This document shows, one piece after another, positions 19,369 through 28,687 of a stretch of 64,000 nucleotides of DNA. The notes under the pieces are model-generated. The model was not told the DNA's origin, made no database searches, and saw nothing but the letters and a program-made list of their open reading frames with translations. Location: positions 1 through 64,000 of the forward strand of contig JADJIH010000010.1 of NCBI GenBank assembly GCA_016707115.1. Direction: 5' to 3'. How positions within the stretch are numbered: the stretch's first letter is position 1; every line of letters begins with the position of its first letter. This stretch comes from Ignavibacteriales bacterium. GTDB taxonomy: Bacteria > Bacteroidota > Ignavibacteria > Ignavibacteriales > Ignavibacteriaceae. Position numbers and translations under genes: made by a program.

Positions 19369-20828
19369 TCTGCCTTTCCCAATCTCTTTAGATAAATTGA
19401 ATCTACTAATGAAGAAGGAATGTAATAGAAAGTTAACAATGCTGCGCGGAGTTTTTTAAAATTCATTGTAAGCGGATTTAGCAAAATATTTTTTATAGAT
19501 GTCAATCCAACTTTTTTCCTATAAACTTTATGAACATATCGATGTAGTCTTTTATAATAAGCAGGCGGAAACGTGTTTCTGAACATTAGTGCAAGTTCAT
19601 CAGAATCTGCCCAGTTAGATTTTGTTTTTAACTGATCTTTTACGTTTTCATAAAACTTTGTACCGGGCAGGGGATAGGAAACTGAAATACCAATCTCATC
19701 AGGCATTAAATTCAAAACCATTTCAACTGTTTTGTTTATATCCTCTTTCGTTTCACCCGGATAACCGAATTGTAGAAAGAATGCAACACGAATATTATTT
19801 TTCTTTAACAATTTAGTTGCTTTATTAATTTCTTCAATAGTTGTTCCTTTGTCCATTGTATCAAGAATTTTTTGTGAACCTGATTCAGCTCCAACCCAAA
19901 CGGTTTCTGCTCCTGATTGTGCAAGCGCTTCAATTGTATCTTCCTTCAAAAGTAAATCTACACGTGATTGAATTTTATATTTAAATTTTAATCCATTCGC
20001 CTTTACTAAATCTCGAAATTCCTGAACCCAGCCAGGCTTTAAACCAAAAATATCATCACACATCCAAAAATGATTAACACCAAAAGATTTTTGTAGAAAA
20101 GTAATTTCATCAATAACATTTTTAGGAGAACGTACATTATAACGATTTCCATAAATCGGTTTTGCACACCAGTTGCATTTGAATGGACAACCACGCGTGG
20201 TTGCTATGTTTAGAGAAAAATGCTTATTGTGTGTTAACCAGATATCACGATAGTCATCAATGTTTACTAAATCCCAAGCCGGTAACGGAAGTGTATCGAG
20301 TTCTTTCAATATCTGTCTTGGAGATGTCTTTATTGTCTTACCATCTTTTCTAAACGCAAGCCCATCAATACTTTCAAAATCATTTTCATTTTTATCAAGC
20401 TTGTTGATCAATTCTTTAAGGGTAATTTCTCCTTCGCCAATGATAACAAAATCAACATTGCGGTCTAAGTATTTTTCATAATGATCAGCAGCATCCGAAC
20501 TTGATTCAATAACAATAATGGAATTTTGTTTAGCAATTTCAGCTATTCGGAAAGCTGCTTCACGCATATTTGTTAAACACATTTTGGTTAGATAATTAAA
20601 TCCATCATCATAGATAACTAAATAATCAGGCTTATCTTTTTTAATTACCGGGATTATTAATTCGGGTGAATTAATTAGTGCAGTATCAAATAAAGAAACA
20701 TTGTATCCCTCATTGCGCATAACTGCAGCAGCGTAAATTGTTCCTAGCGGAGGATACGGCTGATGAGTATTCCATTGTTTGTGGTCAAATTGATAAAAGT
20801 ATGAGTGTGTGAAAAGAATATTTTTCAT
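19365..20828 (-). CDS. B12-binding radical SAM protein
   Basis: This 487-residue protein has a cobalamin-binding domain (ILFTHSYFYQFDHKQ; DFVIIGEGEITLKELI) and a radical SAM barrel with IATTRGCPFKCNWCAKPIYG (CxxxCxxC), WMCDDIFGLK and WVGAESGSQKILDTMDKG. The C-terminal extension is basic and hydrophobic (LNPLTMNFKKLRAALLTFYY), possibly membrane-associated. It is paralogous to the 17180-18577 product. It lies two bases from the nucleotidyltransferase gene upstream and overlaps the methyltransferase downstream. The gene is intact. The class can be assigned with confidence; the substrate cannot. Confidence 0.9.
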   Translation of the reverse strand: MKNILFTHSYFYQFDHKQWNTHQPYPPLGTIYAAAVMRNEGYNVSLFDTALINSPELIIPVIKKDKPDYLVIYDDGFNYLTKMCLTNMREAAFRIAEIAKQNSIIVIESSSDAADHYEKYLDRNVDFVIIGEGEITLKELINKLDKNENDFESIDGLAFRKDGKTIKTSPRQILKELDTLPLPAWDLVNIDDYRDIWLTHNKHFSLNIATTRGCPFKCNWCAKPIYGNRYNVRSPKNVIDEITFLQKSFGVNHFWMCDDIFGLKPGWVQEFRDLVKANGLKFKYKIQSRVDLLLKEDTIEALAQSGAETVWVGAESGSQKILDTMDKGTTIEEINKATKLLKKNNIRVAFFLQFGYPGETKEDINKTVEMVLNLMPDEIGISVSYPLPGTKFYENVKDQLKTKSNWADSDELALMFRNTFPPAYYKRLHRYVHKVYRKKVGLTSIKNILLNPLTMNFKKLRAALLTFYYIPSSLVDSIYLKRLGKAE

Positions 20829-20829
20829 T

Positions 20830-21774
20830 TCATTCTAAAGAAATGTTATAATTATTTTCAAAAGTTCTTAGTTTATCATTGAAAGCTTCAAGAACTCGCT
20901 TTTGAAAAAATTTAGGATGATGTTTTGATTCACGCTTTGATGTTTTAAATGCAACTCTAAAATCATTTTTATTGTAATTGTGATATTTTTTTTGATTTGA
21001 TTTTTCAAAAAGATTCATTGCAAAATCATCAAGCTTATCACCAAAAGAATTGCTGAGTATTTTTTCAAACGTCTTTTGTATTAAACTATTCTTATTGTTA
21101 GAAATTATATTGTTGTCTCTTTTAGGAAAATTGGGATAGAAATCTCTAATCCAGGAATTCTTTTTGTAAAGTTCATCATATAATTCTTTCCCATAAGTTG
21201 GAATAAGAGTTGCCAGTTCAGTAGCGGTAAAAATATTCTTCTCTTCAATCTCAAGAGTTTCAGTATCCACAAAATAGTTTATGCAAAACACTTTTCTGGA
21301 ATTAAACAAAAAAACTTTTTTAAATAGCATTAATAATAATCGTGTTACCCACAATCGATTTGGATGCGTTATAATAAAATAATCCACATCAGAATCTGCT
21401 TCCATATAGCCTTTTGAAATCGAACCGGAAAGAAGTATTGCCCGCACGTAAGGAAATTTTGAAATAAACTTTGTCATTCTGTAAGCTGAATTTATTTTTT
21501 TCTCAGCAAGATTATTGCCTGCAATCCGCCGTGAAATCAAGATATCATTGTTTCGTAATAAATAGAATTTATTTTTTTTATAGACTAATCCTTTATCACT
21601 TAAAATTTCAATCTCATTCAAAACGTCCAAATTAGAAACAGAGGTTGTTCCAAGGTTTTGATAAATCTCTTCAGCTGTTAATGGATATTCAAAAATATCA
21701 TAGTAAGCCAAAGTTTTTATGATACTTTTGCCAAGATTTGAAATAGTTTTGCTCTTATCAGAAACTGAATTCAT
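20830..21774 (-). CDS. nucleotidyltransferase-fold protein with N-terminal winged helix
   Basis: This 314-residue protein has an N-terminal winged-helix-like segment (YYDIFEYPLTAEEIYQNLG). A polymerase-beta-type nucleotidyltransferase core follows: AILLSGSISKGYMEADSDVDYF carries the GS and DxD signature (about residues 115-137) that binds metal and nucleotide. It could transfer a nucleotide to a small molecule or act as a MNT-like protein. It is the first gene of the radical SAM run on the minus strand, so it may activate or tag the substrate. A second HEPN-type toxin partner is not seen. The divergent O-antigen-ligase-like gene starts 145 bases away. Confidence 0.78.
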   Translation of the reverse strand: MNSVSDKSKTISNLGKSIIKTLAYYDIFEYPLTAEEIYQNLGTTSVSNLDVLNEIEILSDKGLVYKKNKFYLLRNNDILISRRIAGNNLAEKKINSAYRMTKFISKFPYVRAILLSGSISKGYMEADSDVDYFIITHPNRLWVTRLLLMLFKKVFLFNSRKVFCINYFVDTETLEIEEKNIFTATELATLIPTYGKELYDELYKKNSWIRDFYPNFPKRDNNIISNNKNSLIQKTFEKILSNSFGDKLDDFAMNLFEKSNQKKYHNYNKNDFRVAFKTSKRESKHHPKFFQKRVLEAFNDKLRTFENNYNISLE

Positions 21775-21918
21775 AAAAAAAGTAAAGTTGGTTATTACAT
21801 ATTGAAGTTAATTAATTCGCACTGACTTCTCAAGTAGTGTTTAACTTGATAAAATAGTGACACTGTTAATTGATGCGAAATATTTCTTTCTCTATTTTTT
21901 GTTAACTTAAAATTAAAA

Positions 21919-23717
21919 ATGAATAAGCACAAAACACAGAATAATTACGATTGGCTTGTTGGGCTGATACTCGTTTCTCCTATTGTTTTTTCAACAAAAC
22001 TTTTAGAGATGGATAATCTCCAAAAGCTCGTCCTATTTATTTTAGTAATTCCGGCTTTTTTATATCTCAATAAGATTAAAGTAAATCAGGAAGCAATTTC
22101 AGTCAACAGAACTTTGTTTATTTCTCTTTTACTTTTTCCATTTACGTTTTTTACTTCGTTCTTAAATGGTTCATCCGGAATGCTGCTTTTACAGTTAACC
22201 TATCTTCTTCCATCAGTATTTATACTAATTTTTACTTTATACACTTTAATTAAAATTGGCGAAGAAAAATTCTTTAAAATAATTTCCTTTTCTGTTGTTA
22301 TTGTTTCCACACTTTTTAGTTTTATTGGATTATTGCAGGTAATGAGTATGGAATTGATACCGCTGCCGCAAATTATCATTCCAGGCTCCACAATTGGGCA
22401 TAGAGGGTTTGCTGCCGAGTATCTGCTTCCAGCAATTCCTTTTTTGCTGATATTAAAAAACTATATTAAGAAAGATTATACTCCGCTTTTACTATTTGCT
22501 GGTGTAGTTAACTTATCCTTTTTATTTTTTACACGCAGCAGATCTGCTCTGGGGCTTTCAATATTAATTTTGATAGTCTTGTCTGTTTATATCATCCTAA
22601 AGAAAGACCATAAGGATAAAATTAAAACTCTGGTTCCAATTATTGGGGTTTATATAATTGCATTTTTGCTTTCACTAATCCCGCCGGTAAAAGGTGAACG
22701 TGCAGACTTTGGTGCTAATGTAACAAGTGTTGTCGATACAGAAAACCGAAGCAATAAAATGCGAATGAATTTTTGGGATGCTTCAATAAAGATGATTAAA
22801 GAAAATCCAATTACTGGTGTTGGATTGCAAAAGTGGAGCGGCATTTATCCCAAATATTATGGAAATGAATTTGTTGACAGCCAGATTTACTTTATTCATT
22901 CAATACACTCGCATAATGATTTTCTGGAGTTGTTTGCTGAAAATGGATTTGCTGCACCATTAGCTTATATAACAATAATCTTGCTAATTATTTATAATCT
23001 TTACAAAAAAAGTAAATCGAATGAGAACTATTTTTTATATTACTTTCTGCATTTGCAACAATTGGATTCTCACTCATAGCATTTCCAATGAGTAAATTGT
23101 CATCGTACTTTCTATTCGCTATAGCAGGCGGATTAGCTTTATCATCTATTAATGAAAAAGTGAAAGTCATTAAGTTTTCTGCCACACAAATCTCTTATGT
23201 TCTCATCGTTCTTTTCGTTTTAGGAATTTTTACCTCATTCACGAGATTAAACTCTGAATTAAGTTACATCAAAGCGTTAGAATATAAAATTGGGGGTGAT
23301 TATGAAAATATGGTTAAAGAACTCGCAACAGTTAGTAATGTTCTATATCCTTATGATGTTACAAAGCAGCCAGTTGAATATTATACTTCAATGGGATATT
23401 ATCGGCTCAGAAACTTAGATTTAGCATTAGTTCACTCTTTAAATGCTGAAAGACTTTCGCCATATAATCCCTTAGTTCTGCATAATACTGCTGGGATATA
23501 TCAATCATCAAAAAAATTTGATAAAGCAACTTCTTATTACCGTAGAATGCAAAAAATATTTCCAAACTATATAGATCCACAAATAAACTTATTGATTATC
23601 TACTCTGAAACTTTGCCTTTCGAAAAAGGCAAAGAGCTATTTGATGAGTTAATTAAAAAAGATTCACTTAATCCGCGTTTAAGTCCTTTTAAATCAAAAT
23701 ATTCTGATCAGTTTTGA
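21919..23717 (+). CDS. O-antigen ligase/polymerase-like membrane protein with C-terminal TPR, one frameshift
   Basis: The protein begins with about ten membrane helices and a Wzy_C/WaaL-like loop. This contains ITGVGLQKWSGIYPKYY and the conserved-type HSIHSHNDFLELFAENG (His-rich, about residues 325-345). The frame breaks near 23040 in a T-run. Shifted frames continue with more helices and then tetratricopeptide-like repeats (ALVHSLNAERLSPYNPLVLH, KATSYYRRMQKIFPNYIDPQ) in the last 150 residues. The combined gene (about 599 codons) resembles bacterial O-antigen ligase family proteins with TPR tails. It would attach or polymerise glycan at the periplasmic face. It is transcribed divergently from the radical SAM cluster and may act on the glycan made by that cluster. 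Confidence 0.8.
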
Positions 23718-23797
23718 TTAGAAAACAGATTTCCTTTCCTTATTTTTGATTATTAAAATTTATGAAATTTCCATCCTGATGTAGAAAGAGAGGAATA

Positions 23798-25417
23798 ATG
23801 GAAAAGCTTTTATTACTTGGTGCAGAAGCAATAGCCCAAGGTGCGATAGACGGCGGAATGTCTGGCGTTTATGCATATCCCGGCACACCTTCCACAGAAA
23901 TAACCGAATATGTTCAACACAATAAAATTGCTCTTGAAAGAAAACTGCATAGCCAATGGTCTGCAAATGAAAAAACAGCAATGGAAGCCGGACTTGGAAT
24001 GAGTTATGCCGGCAAGCGAGCAATGGTTTGTATGAAGCATGTTGGTTTAAATGTTGCTGCCGATGCTTTTATCAATTCTGCAATAACAGGTGTTAATGGC
24101 GGATTAATTGTTGCTGTTGCTGATGATCCTTCAATGCACTCATCACAAAATGAACAGGATTCTCGTTTCTTTGGCAAGTTTGCAATGATCCCAATTTTTG
24201 AACCTGCCAGCCAGCAGGAAGCTTATGATATGACTTACGAGGCATTTGAATTATCGGAAAAATTGAAAATTCCTATTATGATGCGCATAACAACAAGACT
24301 CGCACATTCACGAGCAGGAATTGAAACTCGTCCATTGAAACAAGAGAATAAATTAAAATATCCCGAAGATCCGGTACAGTTTGTTCTTCTTCCATCAAAT
24401 GCAAGGAAAAGATATAAAGGATTGTTGGGATTGCAATCCTTAATGGAACAAGAAGCTGATCGATCATCTTTTAATACATATTATCCAGCAAGAAATAAAT
24501 CTCTTGGCATAATTGCATGTGGAATTGCATTTAATTATTTAATGGAAAATTATCCTGAAAGAAAATTTCCACATCCGGTTTTACAGCTTGGTCAATATCC
24601 GCTTCCTTTTTCTAAGGTCGAAAAGATCGTTAATGAGTGTGAACAAGTATTAGTTCTTGAAGATGGATATCCGCTTGTTGAAGAAATGTTAAAAGGATAT
24701 TTAGATAAGAACAGCAAGATTAAAGGAAGATTAGACGGAACAATTCCACGTGATGGTGAATTGAATCCTGATATTGTTGCAAAAGCTTTGGGCAAAGAAG
24801 TAAAATTTGGGATGAAGGTTCCTGATATCGTTGCAAATCGCCCACCGGAGCTATGTGCTGGCTGCAGTCACAGAGATATTTATAATGCACTTAATGAAAC
24901 GATGAAAGAATTTGGTAAGCAAAAAGTTTTTTCAGATATCGGATGCTACACGCTTGGTGCGCTTCCTCCGTGGAATTCAATTAATTCTTGTGTTGATATG
25001 GGCGCATCAATAACAATGGCTAAAGGCGCTGCTGATGCTGGTGTGCATCCTGCAATTGCCGTTATTGGTGATTCCACATTTACGCACAGCGGAATGACAG
25101 CACTGTTAGATTGTGTTTATGAAAATACTCCTGTTACAGTTATTATTTCTGATAACGGAACTACTGGAATGACAGGCGGACAAGCTTCCCACGCAACAGG
25201 CAGGTTGGAAGAAATTTGTATTGGTCTTGGTGTAAAACCCGAACACGTTAGAGTTTTAACTCCATTACCAAAATATCATGATGAAATGGTAAATGTTCTT
25301 CGAGAAGAAATGTTGTATGAAGGAGTTTCAGTTGTTATACCAAGAAGAGAATGTATTCAAACTTTAGCCAGAAGTAAGAAAGATGTAAAAGTTAAGGTGG
25401 AAGAGGTTGTAAAATGA
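23798..25417 (+). CDS. iorA: indolepyruvate ferredoxin oxidoreductase alpha subunit (ThDP enzyme)
   Basis: This 539-residue ThDP-dependent oxidoreductase has an N-terminal pyrimidine-binding domain with VYAYPGTPSTEITEYV. The C-terminal pyrophosphate domain has PPELCAGCSHRDIYNAL, SDIGCYTLGALPPW and AVIGDSTFTHSGMTALLD. The last element carries GDSTF and the nearby SDNGTTGMTGGQ, the metal/ThDP-binding pair. It oxidises aryl-pyruvates to aryl-acetyl-CoA in aromatic amino acid degradation or, in reverse, supports synthesis. The usual C-terminal ferredoxin domain with eight cysteines is absent: the protein ends at EEVVK and iorB begins four bases before the stop. Redox partners must therefore be supplied separately. 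Confidence 0.92.
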   Translation: MEKLLLLGAEAIAQGAIDGGMSGVYAYPGTPSTEITEYVQHNKIALERKLHSQWSANEKTAMEAGLGMSYAGKRAMVCMKHVGLNVAADAFINSAITGVNGGLIVAVADDPSMHSSQNEQDSRFFGKFAMIPIFEPASQQEAYDMTYEAFELSEKLKIPIMMRITTRLAHSRAGIETRPLKQENKLKYPEDPVQFVLLPSNARKRYKGLLGLQSLMEQEADRSSFNTYYPARNKSLGIIACGIAFNYLMENYPERKFPHPVLQLGQYPLPFSKVEKIVNECEQVLVLEDGYPLVEEMLKGYLDKNSKIKGRLDGTIPRDGELNPDIVAKALGKEVKFGMKVPDIVANRPPELCAGCSHRDIYNALNETMKEFGKQKVFSDIGCYTLGALPPWNSINSCVDMGASITMAKGAADAGVHPAIAVIGDSTFTHSGMTALLDCVYENTPVTVIISDNGTTGMTGGQASHATGRLEEICIGLGVKPEHVRVLTPLPKYHDEMVNVLREEMLYEGVSVVIPRRECIQTLARSKKDVKVKVEEVVK

Positions 25418-26001
25418 AATCTGATATAATTCTCTCCGGTGTGGGCGGACAAGGTATTCTTTCAATTGCTGCGGTTGTTGGAATGGCAGCTTTAGAAAAT
25501 CATCTTTACTTAAAACAGGCAGAAGTACATGGAATGAGTCAGCGCGGCGGTGCTGTACAATCTCATCTTAGAATCTCTGAAAGAGAAATTGCGAGTGATT
25601 TGATTCCGGAAGGAAGAGCGGATATAATAATTTCTGTTGAACCTATGGAATCATTACGCTACCTGCCGTGGCTCTCAGAAAGCGGCTGGTTGGTAACAAA
25701 CACAACTCCGTTTGTTAACATAACAGATTACCCAGATATGAAAGAGCTGCTTGCTGAGATTGAAAAACTTCCCCATCACATTGCAATAAATGCTGATGAT
25801 ATTGCAAGACAGGTTAAATCTCCGCGATCATCAAATATGGTAATGCTTGGTGCTGCTTCTCCATTTTTAGATATTCCATATCAATCACTTGAAAATGGGA
25901 TAAAGAAAATCTTTGAAAGAAAAGGGGAGAAGATTGTTCAACTTAACATAGATGCATTAAAAGCCGGAAGAGATTTTTCTGAAGTGCATAAAAAATTATG
26001 A
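25414..26001 (+). CDS. iorB: indolepyruvate ferredoxin oxidoreductase beta subunit
   Basis: This 195-residue gamma/beta-type subunit has an N-terminal ILSGVGGQGILSIAAVVGMA glycine-rich CoA/nucleotide-binding loop and EVHGMSQRGGAVQSHLRIS, both hallmark motifs of the POR/IOR gamma subunit. It overlaps iorA by four bases (ATGA), so the two subunits are translated together in equal amounts. A palindromic repeat with terminator-like structure follows. The length is as expected for the family. Confidence 0.92.
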   Translation: MKSDIILSGVGGQGILSIAAVVGMAALENHLYLKQAEVHGMSQRGGAVQSHLRISEREIASDLIPEGRADIIISVEPMESLRYLPWLSESGWLVTNTTPFVNITDYPDMKELLAEIEKLPHHIAINADDIARQVKSPRSSNMVMLGAASPFLDIPYQSLENGIKKIFERKGEKIVQLNIDALKAGRDFSEVHKKL

Positions 26002-26009
26002 AGAGTTTA

Positions 26010-26066
26010 ACCGCTGAGACGCAGAGTCGCTGAGAAATTACTCAGTGCCTTCGCGTCTCTGCGTTG
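26010..26066. repeat. intergenic palindromic repeat between convergent genes
   Basis: CCGCTGAGACGCAGAG and CGTCTCTGCGTTGG form outer inverted arms around TGAGAAATTACTCA. It lies between the convergent iorB and aminopeptidase genes. The word GAGACGCAGAG is, from memory, part of a common interspersed element of this bacterial group. It may act as a bidirectional transcription stop, but there is no strong T-run. Confidence 0.7.
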
Positions 26067-26075
26067 GAAACTTCC

Positions 26076-27464
26076 TTAAGATTTAGCCCATGCCTCTACG
26101 TCGTCTACTTCTTTTGGGATTGGACGACCGAGAACTTTGTATCCGTTTTGTGTTACAAGAATATTATCTTCGATTCTAATTCCACCGAAATCACGATACT
26201 CTTCAACCTTATCATAATTAATAAAGTTTTTAAACTTCTTCTTAGCTTTCCATTGATCGATGAGTTCAGGAATAAAATAAATCCCAGGTTCGCAGGTAAA
26301 AACGAATCCTGGCTTTAGTTCTTTTGCCAATCTTAAATAAGCTAATCCAAATTGATCGCTGCGTTTTGTTTTTTCATCGTAACCAACATACGCTTCTCCA
26401 AGATTTTCCATATCGTGGACATCAAGTCCCATCATATGTCCTAATCCATGAGGAAAGAAAAGTGCGTGTGCACCGGCTTTTACAGCAGCATTTAAATCAC
26501 CCTTCATAATTCCTATTTGTGATAAGCCGGCTGCAATAATTTTAGCAGCAGTTAAATGTACATCTGCGTGTTTAACTCCGGGTTTAATCATATTGATCGC
26601 ATTCTTTTGTGCTGTAAGAACTATCTCATAAATTTCTCTCTGTCTGAAAGAAAATTTTCCACCAACAGGAGTTGTACGAGTGATATCACTTGCATAATGA
26701 AGAAGAGATTCAGCACCAGCATCACAAACAAGAAGATCACCTTCCTTTAATACATTTCCGTGAAAATGATTATGAAGTGTTTGTCCGTTTTTAGAAACGA
26801 TTGCTCCAAACGAAACTCCGCTTCCAAGAGATAAAGCGATTCCTTCAATTGCTCCAGCTATGTCACGTTCAATAACACCGGGTTTTGCCATACGCATTGC
26901 AGTTGTGTGCATTTGATAAGCAATTTCCATAGCATACTCAATCTCTGCAACTTCTTCTTCACCTTTAACTGAGCGTTGAGCAACAACAGCCTCAATTAAT
27001 TTTTTAGAAAATTTACTTTTAAGTTTATATGGATTCTCATCAACTAAATCTGCAAGTTTAAGTGTTTGATCACCGCGGTAAGTTGGCAAAAAGTGAATTT
27101 TAATTTGTTTGCTTATTTTTGATTTAAGATATTTTTTCAGAGTATCTATAGATTCAGTTTGTGCAACACCTATTTGCTCTGCAAGTTGTGCAAGCTTTGG
27201 CTGTGGACCCATCCATACAATATCTTCAACACTAAACTCATGACCAAACAGAATTTCTTTGTTTTCATCAACGTCAATAATTCCAACCATATTTGGTAAA
27301 TCGAGTCCAAAGTAGTAAAGAAACGAGCTATCTTGTCTGAAAGTATAAGTATTGCCGGGATAGTTCATTGCAGATTCATCATTACCTAGAAATAATATAA
27401 CTCCTGTTTTAAAATTTTTCTTAAGCTCAGTTCTGCGATCCATATAAACTTGTTTATCAAACAT
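26076..27464 (-). CDS. aminopeptidase P family (M24) metallopeptidase
   Basis: This 462-residue Xaa-Pro aminopeptidase-like enzyme has an N-terminal creatinase-like domain (about residues 1-170) and a C-terminal pita-bread catalytic domain. The metal ligands fall in LLVCDAGAE and YASDITRTTPVGG (two Asp), FFPHGLGHMMGLDVHD (His), FTCEPGIYF (Glu) and GGIRIEDNILVT (Glu). All five positions are present, so a two-metal active site is expected. It removes N-terminal residues before proline in the cytoplasm. It is a single gene convergent with iorAB. Confidence 0.92.
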   Translation of the reverse strand: MFDKQVYMDRRTELKKNFKTGVILFLGNDESAMNYPGNTYTFRQDSSFLYYFGLDLPNMVGIIDVDENKEILFGHEFSVEDIVWMGPQPKLAQLAEQIGVAQTESIDTLKKYLKSKISKQIKIHFLPTYRGDQTLKLADLVDENPYKLKSKFSKKLIEAVVAQRSVKGEEEVAEIEYAMEIAYQMHTTAMRMAKPGVIERDIAGAIEGIALSLGSGVSFGAIVSKNGQTLHNHFHGNVLKEGDLLVCDAGAESLLHYASDITRTTPVGGKFSFRQREIYEIVLTAQKNAINMIKPGVKHADVHLTAAKIIAAGLSQIGIMKGDLNAAVKAGAHALFFPHGLGHMMGLDVHDMENLGEAYVGYDEKTKRSDQFGLAYLRLAKELKPGFVFTCEPGIYFIPELIDQWKAKKKFKNFINYDKVEEYRDFGGIRIEDNILVTQNGYKVLGRPIPKEVDDVEAWAKS

Positions 27465-27607
27465 AAATGCTCCTTAATAGAATTAGTATTATTAATCTGA
27501 TGTAAAATTATGGAATAAATGAATGGATTTCCATAAGTGATAAAAAATGGTATGCGGAATATTCTTATTGGTTATTATAAGCTTTGATTGAAAATATCAT
27601 AAGAAAA

Positions 27608-28426
27608 TCAGTGAGCTGTTTTAGATTTTATCTTTTTATTGATATACTCTTTTTCTTTTCTGAACATAAAATACAATCCTCCAATAATGAAGGGTATACT
27701 TAATAATTGACCCATGTCTAAGATCATTCCTTTTTCAAAAGCTGATTGTTCAATTTTTAGAAACTCTACAAAAAATCTGAATCCGAAAATTAAAACCAGA
27801 AAGAATCCAAAAATAAATCCTTGCTTGGATTTTTTGTCAGTCTTGTAATAGACAAAATATAGGATTATAAACGATATAAGATAAAAAATAGACTCATATA
27901 GTTGAGCAGGATGTCTTGGCACATCATCAACTCTCGCAAAGATAAATGCCCATGGAACATCGGTAGCAGTTCCCAAAATTTCTGAGTTGAATAAGTTTCC
28001 TAACCGAATAAGAACTGCAGCAAGTGCAACAACAATTACCACACGATCGAGAATCCATAATACTGTTTTATCTTTTTGCTTTTTGGAAAGAAGATATATT
28101 GATAATGGAATGCCTATGGCTGCACCGTGGCTAGCGAGACCGCCTTCCCAAACTTTAATCATCTCAAACGGATTTGATAAATAGTAAACAGGATCATAAA
28201 ACAAACAATGTCCCAAACGAGCACCGATTACTGTTCCAAGTATCACATAAATAGAAAGTTGTTCAAGATCAGCTTGAGGTTTTTTTTCTAATTTATAAAT
28301 TCTTGTAAGAATCATATACCCAAAGACAAAACCTAAAGCAAAAAGTAAACCGTACCAGCGTAAAGATATTGGCCCAATTTTTACTATTTCAGGACTAACA
28401 TTCCAGAATATTGATGAGATAATCAT
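27608..28426 (-). CDS. lgt: prolipoprotein diacylglyceryl transferase
   Basis: This 272-residue polytopic inner-membrane enzyme transfers diacylglycerol to the lipobox cysteine of prelipoproteins. Family signatures are present: GARLGHCLFYDPVYYL, WEGGLASHGAAIG, VLIRLGNLFNSEILG (corresponding to the GRxGNFxNxE region) and VPRHPAQLYESIFYL (HPxQLYE). About seven membrane helices can be traced. The substitution of R-L-G-N for R-I-G-N is within the normal range. It is intact, and it fits the lipoproteins and Gram-negative envelope indicated elsewhere in the window. Confidence 0.96.
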   Translation of the reverse strand: MIISSIFWNVSPEIVKIGPISLRWYGLLFALGFVFGYMILTRIYKLEKKPQADLEQLSIYVILGTVIGARLGHCLFYDPVYYLSNPFEMIKVWEGGLASHGAAIGIPLSIYLLSKKQKDKTVLWILDRVVIVVALAAVLIRLGNLFNSEILGTATDVPWAFIFARVDDVPRHPAQLYESIFYLISFIILYFVYYKTDKKSKQGFIFGFFLVLIFGFRFFVEFLKIEQSAFEKGMILDMGQLLSIPFIIGGLYFMFRKEKEYINKKIKSKTAH

Positions 28427-28518
28427 TTTAGTTTGATAATTGTTTTATAATTAATAGTAAATATAACCTGATGTGTTAAGTGATGCAAAGGATAAAAGAA
28501 TCATTACAAGTAGGAAAG

Positions 28519-28625
28519 TCATTTCGACGACTGTAAGGAGGAGAAATCTTCAACTTAATCTTTATCACTAAAATTTAGTTTCTATGAAATGCAGATTTCT
28601 CAGTCGAGGACTCTTTCGAAATGAC
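28519..28625. repeat. second copy of GTCATTTCGA interspersed repeat
   Basis: GTCATTTCGACGACTGTAAG starts the element; TCTTTCGAAATGAC ends it, so the ends are inverted copies. It shares GAGAAATCT, AGATTTCTCAGTCGAGGACT and the termini with the copy at 13685-13769. It lies between lgt and topA. A further partial palindrome (TCCGGGTTTATTATAGGG / CAAGCCCGGAATC) follows up to 28680. Confidence 0.8.
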
Positions 28626-28687
28626 GATCAAAAAAATATCCGGGTTTATTATAGGGATTCCAGGTCAAGCCCGGAATCACAAATTGT

